Assembly: GCA_001566295.1 (NCBI GenBank)
Contig: KQ964260.1
Span: 124,001 to 188,000, forward strand
Reading direction: 5' to 3'
Source: Microdochium bolleyi
Lineage: Eukaryota; Ascomycota; Sordariomycetes; Xylariales; Microdochiaceae
DNA: 64,000 bases
Positions 47,359-59,310 of this stretch are shown one piece after another (the first letter of the stretch is position 1; each line of letters starts with the position of its first letter). The notes below the pieces were generated by a model, which saw only the letters and a list, made by a program, of their open reading frames with translations, had not been told where the DNA came from and did no database searches. Position numbers and translations under genes: made by a program.

Positions 47359-50220
47359 CAACTTGTCAAATTGCACGCTCCCCACAGAGTGTGTCTAGAG
47401 ATGTCGCTGTCATGATCCCCCCGTACAGATGATCATGTAAGCCAAGCCCACCCACCACCACCACCATTGGAGCAGGCCACGCCCAGCATGTCGCGCCCTG
47501 CATGTAGGATCAGCCCTCGCTAGCCCAGTCGCCGTGCTCAGCACGATGAATCACACAATTGTGGAGCACATGTCATCCAGCGAGCCGTTGACTTTCAGCT
47601 GCGCCCTTTGACAACAGACCCAGACGGCTGGGGCTTGCAGACTGCCGTGTCCCCCCACGGCGACACATTGGCATGACGAGAAGAAATACGGAGCATGCTT
47701 CTCCACATTCAGTTGAATCTGGCTGCACTTGTTAAGTCCAAGCACCCATGACTCTCACCGCACGGTGGTCGTGCCCGGATGCTTGGGGCCCAGGGGATCC
47801 CGCCCGCAGACTCGGGACCCGGCAGCACTGCCGAGGGGACGACATCGGCCTTGTGCCCACCTGGCTGGTCCCCCTGGCTGCCCGTACGAGATTTTGCTCC
47901 TGGATCGAGCTCGCCGCTCGGAGAGAGCGCGGAGAGAGGCTTCGGAGTAATGGGCCTGGCTGCCATTTCCTCCCAGCGAGCACGGCTCGGAGTGTGCGAC
48001 GGCCAACATGACAGTCCGGACTCACAGGTGTGCGACCGATCACGCTCTTCCAGGCCTGGCAAGCCACAATCCATTTGCAGCGTCGACGACTTTGTCAGCA
48101 GCTGGCTGACAAACCTACGCTTGCACTCTCCAACTGTCGTGCTCCAAGCTCCAACAGTCCCCCGGGACCTCTAGCCGCAGAAGCGTGAGCAAACATGCAC
48201 CACGCTGGCCAATCCTTAGTCACATCTGCTTGCATTGGAAAATAGCTTGCGACTTGTCAAATTCTGGGCGTATCGTCATGCGCGCTGACTACGCCCCGCT
48301 GAACCAACTCCAGTGCGCTGCTGAGCTGAAAAAGAAGAAGAAAACCGGGGAAGCCCCCCGAGATCGGGCCCCGACACACTTTCTTTCTCCAGAGGATGGG
48401 GGGCCCCATCGCGCCATCACGCCATGCGCCTTTGCTGCAACAAGTCAATCGGCGCATCCAACATCCCTGCTGCATGCATGCCCTTTGACATGGCGCCCAC
48501 CCGTCGGATGCGGACCACGGGACTGGGTCCTAAGCTTTTAGACCCCAGTGGCATTTTCTGGATAATTCCATGTCCCTGGCACATATGCCACCCGCATGGA
48601 ATGAACAAGACTCGGACGGAGTGACAGTGTCGGCGGGGAGCGGTTCGGAGCGATGTGATTATGACTGATTCTTTCCCCCGTGGCGGAGGACGAACCTTCG
48701 GGCAGCCAAAAGCAACATGCACATCGCAGCCGAGCGCCAGCTGAACGCTGCTCTGTAGCTGGGAGACCGACAACGGAGGAACCCGTCTTTCTTGCCAGTT
48801 CGCCTTCCTGCGTTGGAGGTCGCTCTCAAGACGTGCATCGCTGATTGACACGCGCACTCAATACCTCTCTTCCTGCACCAAATTCTGGAGCTCATACACC
48901 GCTACTCGCTGGCCACGATGGGTGGAAGTAGTCTGCACCTGCGCCTTTCCCTTTCGCCATCCATGAAAGCACCCATTGGAGGCGCGAGCATGACCAGGAT
49001 GCACCGAATGTGCAGCCGTGTTCTTACGATCGGCATTCAACCTGGAAGCCCTCCTGTAGAAAGTCTGCGACGTGTAATCGTGAGACTGGTACCAGTGGCT
49101 GATAGCATTCCACGGGGCGGCTGGTTACTCCCTCTGCGAAGCAGCACACAAACTCTGACCCGGATCATGTCTCAGCAACACCTCGAGTTTTGAGCTTCCA
49201 GACCTCGGCCTGCGCTCGATCTAAATTGAGAGACAAACACGCTTGTGCTATGCGTGGTGCTCTGCGTGCCGTACGCTGAGAGGCTCGAGAAGGTCGATTC
49301 CCAGCCTCCTGCAAGCATGAGACTGTGCAGGCCTCGAGACACACAAGTCGCGCAACAGCAGAAGGGGACTGTGAGAATGATCGGGGACCGCGGGAGGATC
49401 GAGAGAATTAGATCTGGGTCATGGTAAGTCGCACAATCAAGTCTCACAGTTCTATGTTCCACGTGGTCTCAAAACGTGGGAAACTGCACGGTGATCGTTC
49501 TCCAGGGGCCAACCACTGCTTGGCTACCGGGCGCCGCATCAGATCACACTTGTCACTGTGTCTCGGCCGACATCGTTCTTCCGGCAATGGGTTTCGGGGT
49601 GGCAGCTCAGCGCGTGTATAAACACGTGTCTTTGCTGATGAGGCCACAAATACGGCACCACAAGCTTAAAAGAAGCAATTGCGAGAACGTCCACGCTTCT
49701 TATCGACAATCGCAGAAATCGGGCAATACGGGCGGTTCCACTGCTCAAGAATGTTCTAGGCTTCCACTGTCGAGGGGAAACAGGGCTGTAGCGCGAGCAA
49801 TTACCATGGTCTCGGGCCCCAAGACCCAAGAACTGCCTTTGCCTAGACGAGAAGTTCAGCCCAGAGCTGGCAAAGGATAGCTGTCGTCTCCCGATGCGGC
49901 AGTGGCTTTCATCTTCAGACTGTTCGAGATGAGACACATCTTCGTCGCGACTAGCTCCTGGGGCCGTCCCGAGATTCCCTCAGGCTGCCGGGAGTCAGCC
50001 ACGTGGGTCGAGATCTAGCTGAGCCAAGACTTCTAGACTAGTGACTTGCTCCCTTGGGACAACAACCATCTGATTCTCGATACTTATCGAATTATCGTGG
50101 CTGTGGGTTCCTCAATACAGCTGCGACACTGGCTGATGGTCGCCGGTCTAGTACATGCTGCTCCGATCTCGTTCTCACGATGGCTGAGACTTTGGCAAGT
50201 AGCTCTGAGAGTCTTGTAGG

Positions 50221-50228
50221 TATAAAGT
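50221..50228 (+). promoter_or_regulatory. TATA box of the small secreted protein
   Basis: GTATAAAG about 150 bp upstream of the ATG at 50376. Confidence 0.55.
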
Positions 50229-50375
50229 CTGGCCAAGATGCCACTGTATCCTCATTGTGATCATTGCAAAGCATCAACTTCACACATAATCATAGTCCTA
50301 AGCATCATCCTCGTCATCGATACTCTCCTCAAATACGATCAAGGCTATCCAAATATTCCTCAGATCACCACCGCA

Positions 50376-50879
50376 ATGCGCATCTCAGCCATCCTCATTG
50401 CCGGCGTTCTGCCGCTCCTCGCCTCCACAAGCCCCGTGCCGACCCCTGAAGACGTCTCCACCACATTGTCCACCGCCAGCAGCACCGCGGAGGAGGTCTC
50501 CATGATGGCCGCCTCGCCGCCGTGGACCATCGAGGCCATGAAGCGCGACTGCAACAAGGACAACACGCGGTGCAAGTGGTCTTTCAGGATCAACGACAAA
50601 TCCGGCGCGGCCCCCGTCAAGTGCGCCTTCACGATAGACCAGAAGCCCGGCAGCGTGAGGCCCGCGAGCCAGACGGACGGCAGGGGGTTCGACTGCGGGG
50701 TGTACCGCGTGGGCCAGGGGTGGGACGGCAGCTTCGGGCAGGGAAACGGGTTCGCGACGCTCAGCGTCGTCAACAGGAACACGCGCAACATAATCTGGCC
50801 AGGGTACACGGACAAGCAGCTCGCGGGCGGCAGGGTGGTGAGGCCGAATCAGAGCTATGCGCCTGTGAGGCTGGCCTGA
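50376..50879 (+). CDS. Small secreted cysteine-containing protein (effector-like candidate)
   Basis: Intronless 167-residue protein. A signal peptide covers about residues 1-19, then a Ser/Thr-rich propeptide-like region to about residue 48. The mature part holds Cys residues in KRDCNK, TRCKWSF, VKCAF and FDCGVY, enough for two disulfides, and a Gly-rich stretch GQGWDGSFGQGNG. The core reads as a beta-rich domain. I do not recognise a named family. Size, secretion and Cys content fit the general profile of fungal secreted effectors, but that is inference only. The ATG at 50376 is preferred over the upstream in-frame one because it begins the signal peptide. Confidence 0.78.
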   Translation: MRISAILIAGVLPLLASTSPVPTPEDVSTTLSTASSTAEEVSMMAASPPWTIEAMKRDCNKDNTRCKWSFRINDKSGAAPVKCAFTIDQKPGSVRPASQTDGRGFDCGVYRVGQGWDGSFGQGNGFATLSVVNRNTRNIIWPGYTDKQLAGGRVVRPNQSYAPVRLA

Positions 50880-51954
50880 GATTTTCGTGCGGGCGTATCT
50901 TCCGCAGAGGTCGTCGAGTGTGTCGTTGCGATCGGTGGGGGGCCGTTGGGGGACTTATGCGACAGGTCGGGTGACCCCTGCTGCAACTCCTCGGTGGCAA
51001 GGGTGTGTGGGCTGGGCCGGTCCAACCATTCAGCCCTGTGTGCCCGTGGAGGAGGAGACCGTGAATATCTCCGGAGGCATATAGTGTGCGCGCGGAGTAG
51101 GAGAAGTTTCACAAGTAAACACAGCCACGCTCCCCCACCGAAGGTTTCGGGTCGCCGCTTCTATCTTTGGCCTACTGATTAAGCGTTAATTAAGCGTTAA
51201 ACCGACCGCCATCGCGTGTTTGAACCATGTTAAATGAGATGCCAAACCCGTTTCTTTAGATTGCAGCGGTTTCCAGGCCTTGACACAAACACAACAGCCC
51301 AGCATTTCAGGACAGGTCGCGATAGACCTAGCTGCATTCGCGCACGATGCTACTCGCCTCGAACGATCATGACGATGAGCATCGCAGGGGCCTGTCAAGA
51401 GCCTCATTATAGACCAGGGTCCATGAGTAAGGTATCGACTCGGATCCAGCGTTCGTTTCTGCGGAGGGCTCCGAGAATCCGAGGACAGCCAATGACATTA
51501 AACAAGTGAGTATCCTGATTGGCATGCAGTTCGTCCCACGGAGTCTTTAAGTTCATGCGAGCCGTGCTCAGCCTCCACAGATAGGTCGTTCCGGGCGACT
51601 TGGTGCACTGCTGAAACCGCGCGGGGGCATCCCTGACACATGATGCCACCATCGCCGCCACCCCTGCGTTGATCTCTCGGCTTCTTGCGAACCCGAGGCC
51701 TAGACACACGACCCAAGCATCATTGGGAGTGTTCATAGTGTTGGCAATAAGTTTACAGCCGATCGCTGCCAGCGACCTCGCATTGAAATCTCCAAGACCT
51801 TTGTGGTTCTTGCATCGCACACTGGCTTTATAGACAATACAGCTCGCATCTCGTACCATTCTTGGGGAGAAAACCGAGAGTCCAGTGTCTACTCCTCTTC
51901 CCCTTACCAGTCCACCTTTGGAGGACCGTCGGTACACCCACAATCTCTTTAAAG
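50880..51954. other. Intergenic region
   Basis: Holds the promoter of the GPI-type gene; a TATA-like TTTATAG lies near 51828. No gene recognised. Confidence 0.5.
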
Positions 51955-53421
51955 ATGCATGCAAGCTACATCGCCCTCGCGGCCCTCCTCACCACTGCGA
52001 CGCACGCCGCGCGCAAAAAGGTCCTTGACGCTAGCGACGTGCCCACGGCGTGCACAGCGACATGCCAGTTCGCGCTCACCCAGACGCAGACGTGCGACGA
52101 TGACAACCGCAGGAAGAACGGTTTCCTGACGTGCGTCTGCACTGCCCCCGACGCGCAGGTTCTGCTCACCCAGTGCTCGACGTGCATCTCGACTGGCGTG
52201 CCGCCGGTCGCGGCCCGGGGGATCCTAGATGACAACACAGCCGCGCCGGTTGTCTCGCTAGCGAGGGAGCGGAGGGAATCGAGACGCTCGATGCTCCGGC
52301 GGCGGGTTGCGAGGCGCGCGAACAGCGATGAGACTATCTTGGATGAGGGCGAGGATGCCACCGTCGACGAGGGCGACGACCGCAGCACGGGACGGTCGCG
52401 GAGTAAGTCACCTTCTTTGGACCTTTACATACATGACACTAACACGAGTCGAACGCCAGCACTTAACAGGTTGATCCGGCAATGCGATTTCCCAGACAGG
52501 CCGACATCCACAGTCGCGCCGCCAGTAGTGACAACTGTTCCACCGGTGGTCTCTATCCCCCCAGCAGCTCCTCCTACCACAACAGCCCCTCCTCCCCCTC
52601 CTCCGACCACCGTACCACCTGCTACTACGACCGTGGTCGCACCGCCGCCCATTGTCACCACCGAGCCCGTGGTAACAGAGCCGCCCGTGGTCGACCCAGG
52701 CCGCTCGACGGAGACTCAGCCAGCCGTAGAGACCTCCACCACGATCGCTCCCCCCGTGCCGCCGCCGATCCGGTCCACCAGCAGCCCGGAGGCGATATCC
52801 CCGACAACGACGACCGCCGCACTACCGACCTCTGTCGTATCCTCAGTGTCAACGACTCTGACTTCTGCGACACTACCTCCCGTTTCGTCACCGCCCTCTC
52901 TTCCCCCTCCTGCCACAACCCTCTCCCCCGTTCCACCGTCAGCAAGCCTTCCCAGTGACGGCAACCCCCCGCCCCTCGGACCACCCATCGCGATCCCAGG
53001 CGGCGGCGGCCTCGAAGACCCGCTCGCACCGCCAGGTGCCCCGGATCAGAGCGTGACTGGAACGCCGACAGCTCCCACTCCAACCCCTGGCGGCGGCGGC
53101 GGCGGCAGCAGCAATAGCCCTCCGTCTCTCCCCACAGCACCGGGCAGTGGAGTTTCTCCAGTCCCTACACCCGGTGCCGGTGCTGGTACCGGTGCCGGGT
53201 CACCACAATCACCACCGGTCAGTGGAACCCCCGGCAGCGGCGACGCGTCGGGCGGTACCCCCGTATCGGGCCCGGCTGCCCCGGCGTCCACGACGCTGAA
53301 GTCTGGCTTCCCGCTCGTGGCCGGTGCGGCGAGTCTCAGGGCGGCAGGAGAGGGCCCGCTCGGGTGCCTGTGGCCCGCGCTCATCGGCCTTGCGGTCGGC
53401 GTGGCGGGATATTTGGTATAA
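51955..53421 (+). CDS. GPI-type cell-wall protein with Cys-rich head and Pro/Thr-rich stalk
   Basis: Predicted surface protein of 469 residues. Exons are 51955..52402 and 52460..53421; the 57-bp intron (GTAAGT, branch-like CTAAC, CAG) keeps the frame and has no stop, so a retained form would add 19 residues. A signal peptide (1 to about 19) is followed by a Cys-rich head with C33, C37, C47, C60, C62, C74 and C77. A basic/acidic linker leads to a long Pro/Thr/Ser/Gly stalk. The last 20 residues are hydrophobic (GLAVGVAGYLV), as in a GPI-attachment signal. The head resembles, but does not match, CFEM. Function is probably structural or adhesive. Confidence 0.78.
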   Translation: MHASYIALAALLTTATHAARKKVLDASDVPTACTATCQFALTQTQTCDDDNRRKNGFLTCVCTAPDAQVLLTQCSTCISTGVPPVAARGILDDNTAAPVVSLARERRESRRSMLRRRVARRANSDETILDEGEDATVDEGDDRSTGRSRSKSPSLDLYIHDTNTSRTPALNRLIRQCDFPDRPTSTVAPPVVTTVPPVVSIPPAAPPTTTAPPPPPPTTVPPATTTVVAPPPIVTTEPVVTEPPVVDPGRSTETQPAVETSTTIAPPVPPPIRSTSSPEAISPTTTTAALPTSVVSSVSTTLTSATLPPVSSPPSLPPPATTLSPVPPSASLPSDGNPPPLGPPIAIPGGGGLEDPLAPPGAPDQSVTGTPTAPTPTPGGGGGGSSNSPPSLPTAPGSGVSPVPTPGAGAGTGAGSPQSPPVSGTPGSGDASGGTPVSGPAAPASTTLKSGFPLVAGAASLRAAGEGPLGCLWPALIGLAVGVAGYLV

Positions 53422-54177
53422 AATGAATAGAAATATGTTTAGGATGACCCAAACGAACACGATGGGTGGGAGCATGGTGCGCACGCACGACTTGGCACAG
53501 CACGAGAAGTGGTCCCATAACCATAACCATAACCGTACCGCAGGCCAGAAAATGCGTGATATGGAAACTATTAGATGCACAGGATGCTCTCACCCTTTGT
53601 CACCACATGATCATACTTGTCGTCCGTTTGCTGCTATCGTATGTTTGTGCAGGAGTAGGATCTGCGACATGGCCTGATACCACGTCCCTGCCCAGGCTTG
53701 CAGTACAGTATGGCGCGCCATCCCACGTCCGCCGCACCCTGGTTGTTGGGCAACGAGGCCAACCAACAACCCCGATACGTATCCGCCTGAGCATTTTCTC
53801 AAGCCAAGAGAAACCCTCCGGGGACTCTTCCGGAGGCACTGAAGCATCCGCGCAGGGCAGGCCACTCTCCCGAAGACCGCGCGGACTGTGTCTCTCCTTC
53901 GGACCGGAGCGGAACGGCCAGGCATTGTGTAAGTCAGTCCACTCGGAGTCGGGACTTCGGAGGATCCACAAAGAATTCACGTTGGCCCGCAGCGGTCCAT
54001 GCTGCTTATTGAAGTCCGGACTTGGTAAACCTGGTCCAGTATCACGCCAGCCGCCGTCAGAAGGACCCATTGCCTTTATCCGGGTGTGCACAACCCGGAC
54101 GCGGTGTAGAGTGGACTGTGTGGACGACCCGCAGCGGAGGCTGCTAATTCTCAGCTGTGGATGGCTTCATTCAATAG

Positions 54178-54196
54178 CCCCCCCCCCCCCCCCCCC
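54178..54196. repeat. Poly-C tract (19 C)
   Basis: Nineteen consecutive C on the plus strand. Confidence 0.95.
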
Positions 54197-55564
54197 GCCG
54201 CTGCGCATGTTGTTGATTTTGTGGTCGCGAGACCCGCGAGTACCCGGGCTTAACCTTTCAAGGACATGGAGACTGTCGATGAACGAAGTAGGCTATCGGC
54301 ATCATCATGTCTGGGAAAACTAGACGCGCACGGCTGTCGCAGTAGCTGGTGTGCATGTGCATCGTGCTGCAACATTTCTGGAAATCGACTAGAACAGTCC
54401 TTGCTCCCCAGTACAGCACCCAGACTAAAGTGCATCGCCATTGTTGATCTCCCGTGTGCAGCCGGCCCAAAGCGTTGGCAGCTAAGTTCTTCAGCCCGTC
54501 AGTATCGCGCACTACTGTATGTAGATCGATCCAGGCGCGGGCTCCGCTGATCACCACTCTCGCCAACACGGCCCCCAGCTTGCGAGGCGAGCGAGGCCGA
54601 ATTTCCTCAAAAAGACAGAATCCCATACATACATACATCCCATGGCCGATCTAGACTGAGAAGAAATAAAGGCCCGGCAGCAAGTGCAGCGGAAAGAAGG
54701 TCATCGCAGGAGGGCATGGGAGTGGCAAGCAGAAATTCTCGACCGTCGTCATCTCGAGCCCAAAGAATCCCTGAAGGTTACTTTCGCGACTACGCGGAAT
54801 CGTGCTCGAGACGCGAAGCAGCCCGAGCCGTACAGGGCATATACCATCACATTCCTGCGCATCCAATGATCCTGCTGTGGCCGCTCGGCGCTCGTCTTCA
54901 TCCCTGTAACCAATTTGTCCGTTCCATGGACCTCCAGTCCTTCGTGCACGCGCACACCGAGCACGACATTATTGGTGTTGCCTCCATTACGTAAAGAAAA
55001 TAAGAAAACAGGTCGCTGGCAGGACCGGCTCCACCCTGTCCCTGGCCAGGCGCCGCCGCCACTTTTCCATGCAGGGCGTGACATGCATGCCAAACCCGCC
55101 CTGGACTTTTGACTTGTCTGGTCGCATGGGAATGCCGTTTGAGGCTCCCGCTCCCGCGCTGGACGGTGGGTCTGACGGGACGGGTACGTACCGCTGCCTG
55201 ACCTCGCTGAGCCTTGGCCGCCACGGTGTGCGGTGTGCGTACCAGCATGTCATTTGGACGCGCGGGAAGAGGCGGGTAGCATCGTGCCAAGCAGGAACGT
55301 CTCCCGTGCCTGCATGCATGGCATTCACGGTCGAGCTTTTGTCGGGGCGCTGCCGCCGCGGCGTGTGGCGTTGGCAGGTCGTTGCGGTAGAACATTGTAG
55401 AACATTCGCATGGCGGCCGAGTGCGTTGATGGTGGGCAAGGCAAGCAGCACCCTACGCCGAGGGCCTGCTGCAGCTACCTGCCCTTTGAAGAGAGATCAC
55501 GATGCACAACCTCATCGACGTCATTACCCGGTCATGCGGAGGAGGAGCAATGCGCCCGCCCTAT

Positions 55565-55592
55565 TCAATCACGCGTGCTCAATCACGCGTGC
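55565..55592. repeat. Tandem repeat, 2 x 14 bp
   Basis: TCAATCACGCGTGC occurs twice head to tail. The core AATCACGCGTG is also in both units of the 31161-31272 duplication. Confidence 0.95.
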
Positions 55593-56017
55593 CCACAGGA
55601 TGGAATGGCGGGATGAGGCTCGCAAACCTGCTGTTCGTGAGCCCGGGAATCACCGGGGGCCCATCCAATCGTCAATTAACCCCTGACCGCCAGATGCGGC
55701 GACCGAACGACAAAAAGGGCCCCCGCCAGGATGCGCATCGTGCGCAAAGTATCACGATGATGGTGCAATTCCGGGACACGTAGGAAAAACTCTGACCAAC
55801 ATCGTGACCGCTCCAGGTTCCAATAGCGTAAACAGAAACAGGAAATTGTGTCAGAAAGGGGAGGGACTTCGAAGACGCAGGGATGCACGTAAGAAGCTCG
55901 TGAGCCGTCGGCTCAGAGTGGATTCGTTAGGTAAAAACATGCAGCGTGAAGGTGTGAGAGTGAGAGTGTGTGCGTGCAGGCTGCAGGTATCACGATGCGG
56001 CTCAAAATTCTGCGCCA

Positions 56018-56030
56018 GGGGGGGGGGGGG
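56018..56030. repeat. Poly-G tract (13 G)
   Basis: Thirteen consecutive G on the plus strand. Confidence 0.95.
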
Positions 56031-57430
56031 ACGTTTAGGATGGCGGCTGCAGCTGTGGCGGGCGGGAAGATCGAGTTTGCGTGTCATGCGCCATTCCGTG
56101 GCGCTCGATGGTGACGGGAACATTGCTTCGCCAGGGAGACGTAAGTGAGGTACAGAGGCGCGGCTTGAGGCGGGTGACGACGGGCGCTGGGAATAAAGGC
56201 GGGAAAGGGACTGACTGGGCGAGCGGAGCTTTTCGCAACGCTGGCATGCATGCCTTGTCAAGAGAAAAACTCAACACCATGAGAAGACGAAACCACGATC
56301 GTGAGATTTTTCATAGTCTGACGAGGCTTCCGGCAGGGGGGCTAAAAGTTTTACAGTGGGCTCGGGGGGTTGTTGTTAGGTAAAGGCTGAGGCTCTGCTT
56401 GGCTGCCGGGCTGGGCAACAGTGGGCGCCGTAGACCGAAAGATCCACCTCGGGCCCGATCCGTGATTCCAGGCGGCCTGTGAGGGCTCGAAGGCCTTGCT
56501 CGGTGAGCTCCGCCGAGGGAGGCCCGTGAATTGTGGTTCTCAGCTGCTCCTTGCGACTGTTTGAGGCATCGCGGGAGCTCGACATTGAGGCTCGAGTGGA
56601 TGTCGCTACTCCGGATGGGGCCTGAAGGCTCCGTGCAGTGGTGACGTTGGCCAATGGTTTCGTCCACGTGAAGGATGCATTTTTCTCTAGCTGTTCCTCC
56701 TTGTCAAAGAATTAGGCGACGACAGTTTCAAGGGAGCGAGCAGGTGCAGTTGACTTGCTTGCACAGCTGTCTCTGTTCTGCAAGGCGTCGCAGGGCGGCG
56801 ATGACAATGACCAAGCCGCGACGATGACAGAGACTGGCCCAAGTCCAGCCCGACGTCAGCATGACGACTTTGTCATCCAGCTCACGCCAGCGACACTGAC
56901 ATGCTGAGTAACACACTCTTGGTCAGCGAGGGCGCTGGCAGGCAGTAGGCGTTGGTTCGCTGGGCTCAGGGGCTAAGCTGCCTTGGGCGGTCGGCCAGTG
57001 TCACGTCACCCGCCTGGTCGTTGACAACTTGGACCACAGGGCGCGGCTTGTCAAGCAGCAACCGCCAGGCGCCCTGGCTCCCTGGCCACAGGTCCTGCCA
57101 GAGTTTTCAGCTCAGGGGCCCACCCCATGACACCCATGGCACGGGAGTGTTGCCAGGACAGGGCGCGCCTGACACCCGCCTGGCCGCTATTCTTGTCACC
57201 CAGCACGCCGCAACAGTTTGCGGCTACTGACGGCGGCATGCGGCCCCAGTCTTTGCCTGTCGCAACGAAGGCTCGCGATGACTCCACGTGGAATCTTGTT
57301 TGTCATAGCTGCAAATTCTGCCCAGAGTTTTCTCCGGCACCTCGTAACTCTGGCGTAATGGGGCCAGAACGCAGCACACGAGGTACATGGTGACATGTCC
57401 GCCGGCGAGACTCACGATGGTTCGAGTTCT

Positions 57431-57438
57431 GTATAAAG
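57431..57438 (+). promoter_or_regulatory. TATA box of the two-motif small protein
   Basis: GTATAAAG about 165 bp upstream of the ATG at 57599, followed by a C/A-rich leader typical of strongly expressed fungal genes. Confidence 0.65.
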
Positions 57439-57598
57439 AGATCCGGGTTCCCACTCGAAGCTGTACCCATTTTTTGAAGCCATCATCAGCATCAACAACA
57501 ATCACCAGAGCATCCACACTCTCCACACTACACACTTACACACTTGCACACACACAATAAGCGCTTCCCAAGCACTTCCAACCCTCCAAACCACCACA

Positions 57599-57946
57599 AT
57601 GTCTCGCAACAACTCCGTCTCCTCGGCCCGCTCCGTCTCTGGCGCCAAGAACTGGATTGTCAACCACATGAAGGAGCACCACCGCTCCGTCAACGCCGCC
57701 TACAACGCCTACTACGGCGGCATCACCACCCCTAGCACCAGCACCGAGTCCACCCCGGCCCAGTCCCGCAAGAACTCCTCCGACGCCCCGGCTGCCCCGG
57801 CCGCCGCCGCCGCCCCGGCCCCCTTTGTCCACGCCGCCGGCAACGAGCGCCCCAGCTACTTTGACCGCGCCATCAAGGCCGCCAAGAAGCACCACAAGTC
57901 CACCAACGCTGCCTACGCCTCGTACTACGGCATGGGTGTGCACTAA
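57599..57946 (+). CDS. Small protein with two HHxSxNAAYxxYYG motifs
   Basis: Intronless 115-residue protein that I do not recognise. Motif copy 1 is KEHHRSVNAAYNAYYG at about residues 25-40. Copy 2 is KKHHKSTNAAYASYYGMG at about 97-113. They are joined by a low-complexity Ser/Thr then Ala/Pro linker. The gene at 46836-47123 has one copy. The start has a good context (CACCACAATGTC) after a CA-rich leader and a TATA box. Codon use is strongly biased to C in third position, which suggests high expression. There is no signal peptide. Spaced aromatic and His residues could form a helical or metal-binding unit, but this is speculation. Confidence 0.82.
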   Translation: MSRNNSVSSARSVSGAKNWIVNHMKEHHRSVNAAYNAYYGGITTPSTSTESTPAQSRKNSSDAPAAPAAAAAPAPFVHAAGNERPSYFDRAIKAAKKHHKSTNAAYASYYGMGVH

Positions 57947-59310
57947 ATCATTCCCGTGTCCGATGCACACGCAACTGCAATGCATTAGCGCGATTTGATT
58001 CTTGAGCACCTTCTTCTCTGCCAGCATAAACCACACGAGACCCACGATAATCACTACAAAACAAGCACAACTCGGACGAGAGTCGCAAGCAGGCCATGTG
58101 GATCTACTACACACAACACAACCAACCCTTTGATACCCACGACGGAAACAACACATCCTTTCTTGAAAGAGACCTAGATCCACGACACTTCTTTTGAGAA
58201 ACCTTGACGCTTTTTCACCGCGAGCACCAAATGATATCCCAACTTGGCATTATCTGCATTTATTCATCCGGAGCATAACAACAAACCACCACCCAAAAGT
58301 TTTATACCATTTCATTTCCACTTTTTCTGGTTTCTGCCAGATTACATCCTAGACTAGATAATAATGTCTCAATAATCAAAAATATCTCACAAACTAGACA
58401 AGCTGTCTTCTCATCTGCAGTGTTTCATGTGTGACTCGAGCTGAGTGCTCTAAAGGTGCACTTGTTCCAGGGTCGCGATTTCCTGGCCGGGGTCTTGGAG
58501 CAGGGCCTGCAACCACGACACCACCGACGATATAGGATGTGAACCCACTAGTCAGCCCACGCACTTATCAGATCATCAAAGAAGACGCGAATGCGGCAGT
58601 GCAACTGGGCATTCTTCGCTGACAGAGATATCCTGTGCTGGTGTGCTACTATTTCCAGTTCCTCTGCCTACGCGGTGAGGACTCCAACCAACAACGCGTT
58701 TCAGGGATGGCCAGCGAACCCCGGGCCCAGCGCAAGCTGCGCCCCCAGGTCGAATCCGGTGAAGAAACGTTGCTCGACCCCAGCGCACACGGCACGAGAT
58801 AGCTTCCCCCGCAAAGCCGTATCCGTGGTATTGCCATCAGCAGAGGTGTACAGTCTACACGATAGTGCTTGCATGAATCCCGCCGAATAGGATGCGCGGA
58901 ACAGCACGTTAAGCGCCGGGTCGTCTTACGCCGTAGACCTCGCGACGGCCCGGCCCCTGCAGATGTTGGTTCCAGGTTATGCAGGGGATAAGAGAGGCAC
59001 ACTCGAAGGCACAACTTGGGCGTGCTGCGCCTTGCTGGCTGTTGGTTCTGCAGCCGTGGCTGCCTGCCGCCCAAAGTTGCGCCGTCGCTGTCCGCAGACT
59101 TCGACGAGATAGTCGTTAAAAGATAGCTGATGCTCAGCTACGCGGGACTCTGGTCCTGGTTGTTCTTGCTTCAAAGAGTCAACTACATTTTGACAACTTT
59201 GTGCCGACTACGTGCTCGTCATTTTGTTACAACTCTGTGCTTCACTCGTCACATCCCAGTACCTGCCTGCGAAGCGGTGGGAGGAACGTTCACTCGTCAG
59301 ACCCGGCATA
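57947..59310. other. Intergenic region
   Basis: 3' flank of the small motif gene and leader of the T5orf172 gene. The coding frame stays open upstream of 59311 without an ATG. No other gene seen. Confidence 0.45.

Larger units (their letters stand above)
47124..50375. other. Long intergenic region
   Basis: About 3.2 kb. It holds promoters for the flanking small genes. Open frames of 80-150 codons on both strands are not recognised. No RNA gene was seen. Confidence 0.45.
53422..57598. other. Longest intergenic region, with homopolymer tracts
   Basis: About 4.2 kb without a recognisable gene. It holds a 19-C run, a 13-G run, short TACA repeats near 54,630 and a 14-bp tandem repeat. Open frames such as 53466-54323 and 55069-55686 look like chance GC-rich readings. 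Confidence 0.45.

Noticed and set aside
53466..54323. 285-codon open frame after the GPI-type gene
   Set aside because: It runs through the poly-C tract, which would encode a Pro run; no domain is visible.
55069..55686. 205-codon open frame in the longest spacer
   Set aside because: No domain and no biased codon use; likely chance in GC-rich DNA.
58740..58800. B-box-like GGTCGAATCC that hinted at a tRNA
   Set aside because: No A box or acceptor-stem pairing could be found around it.
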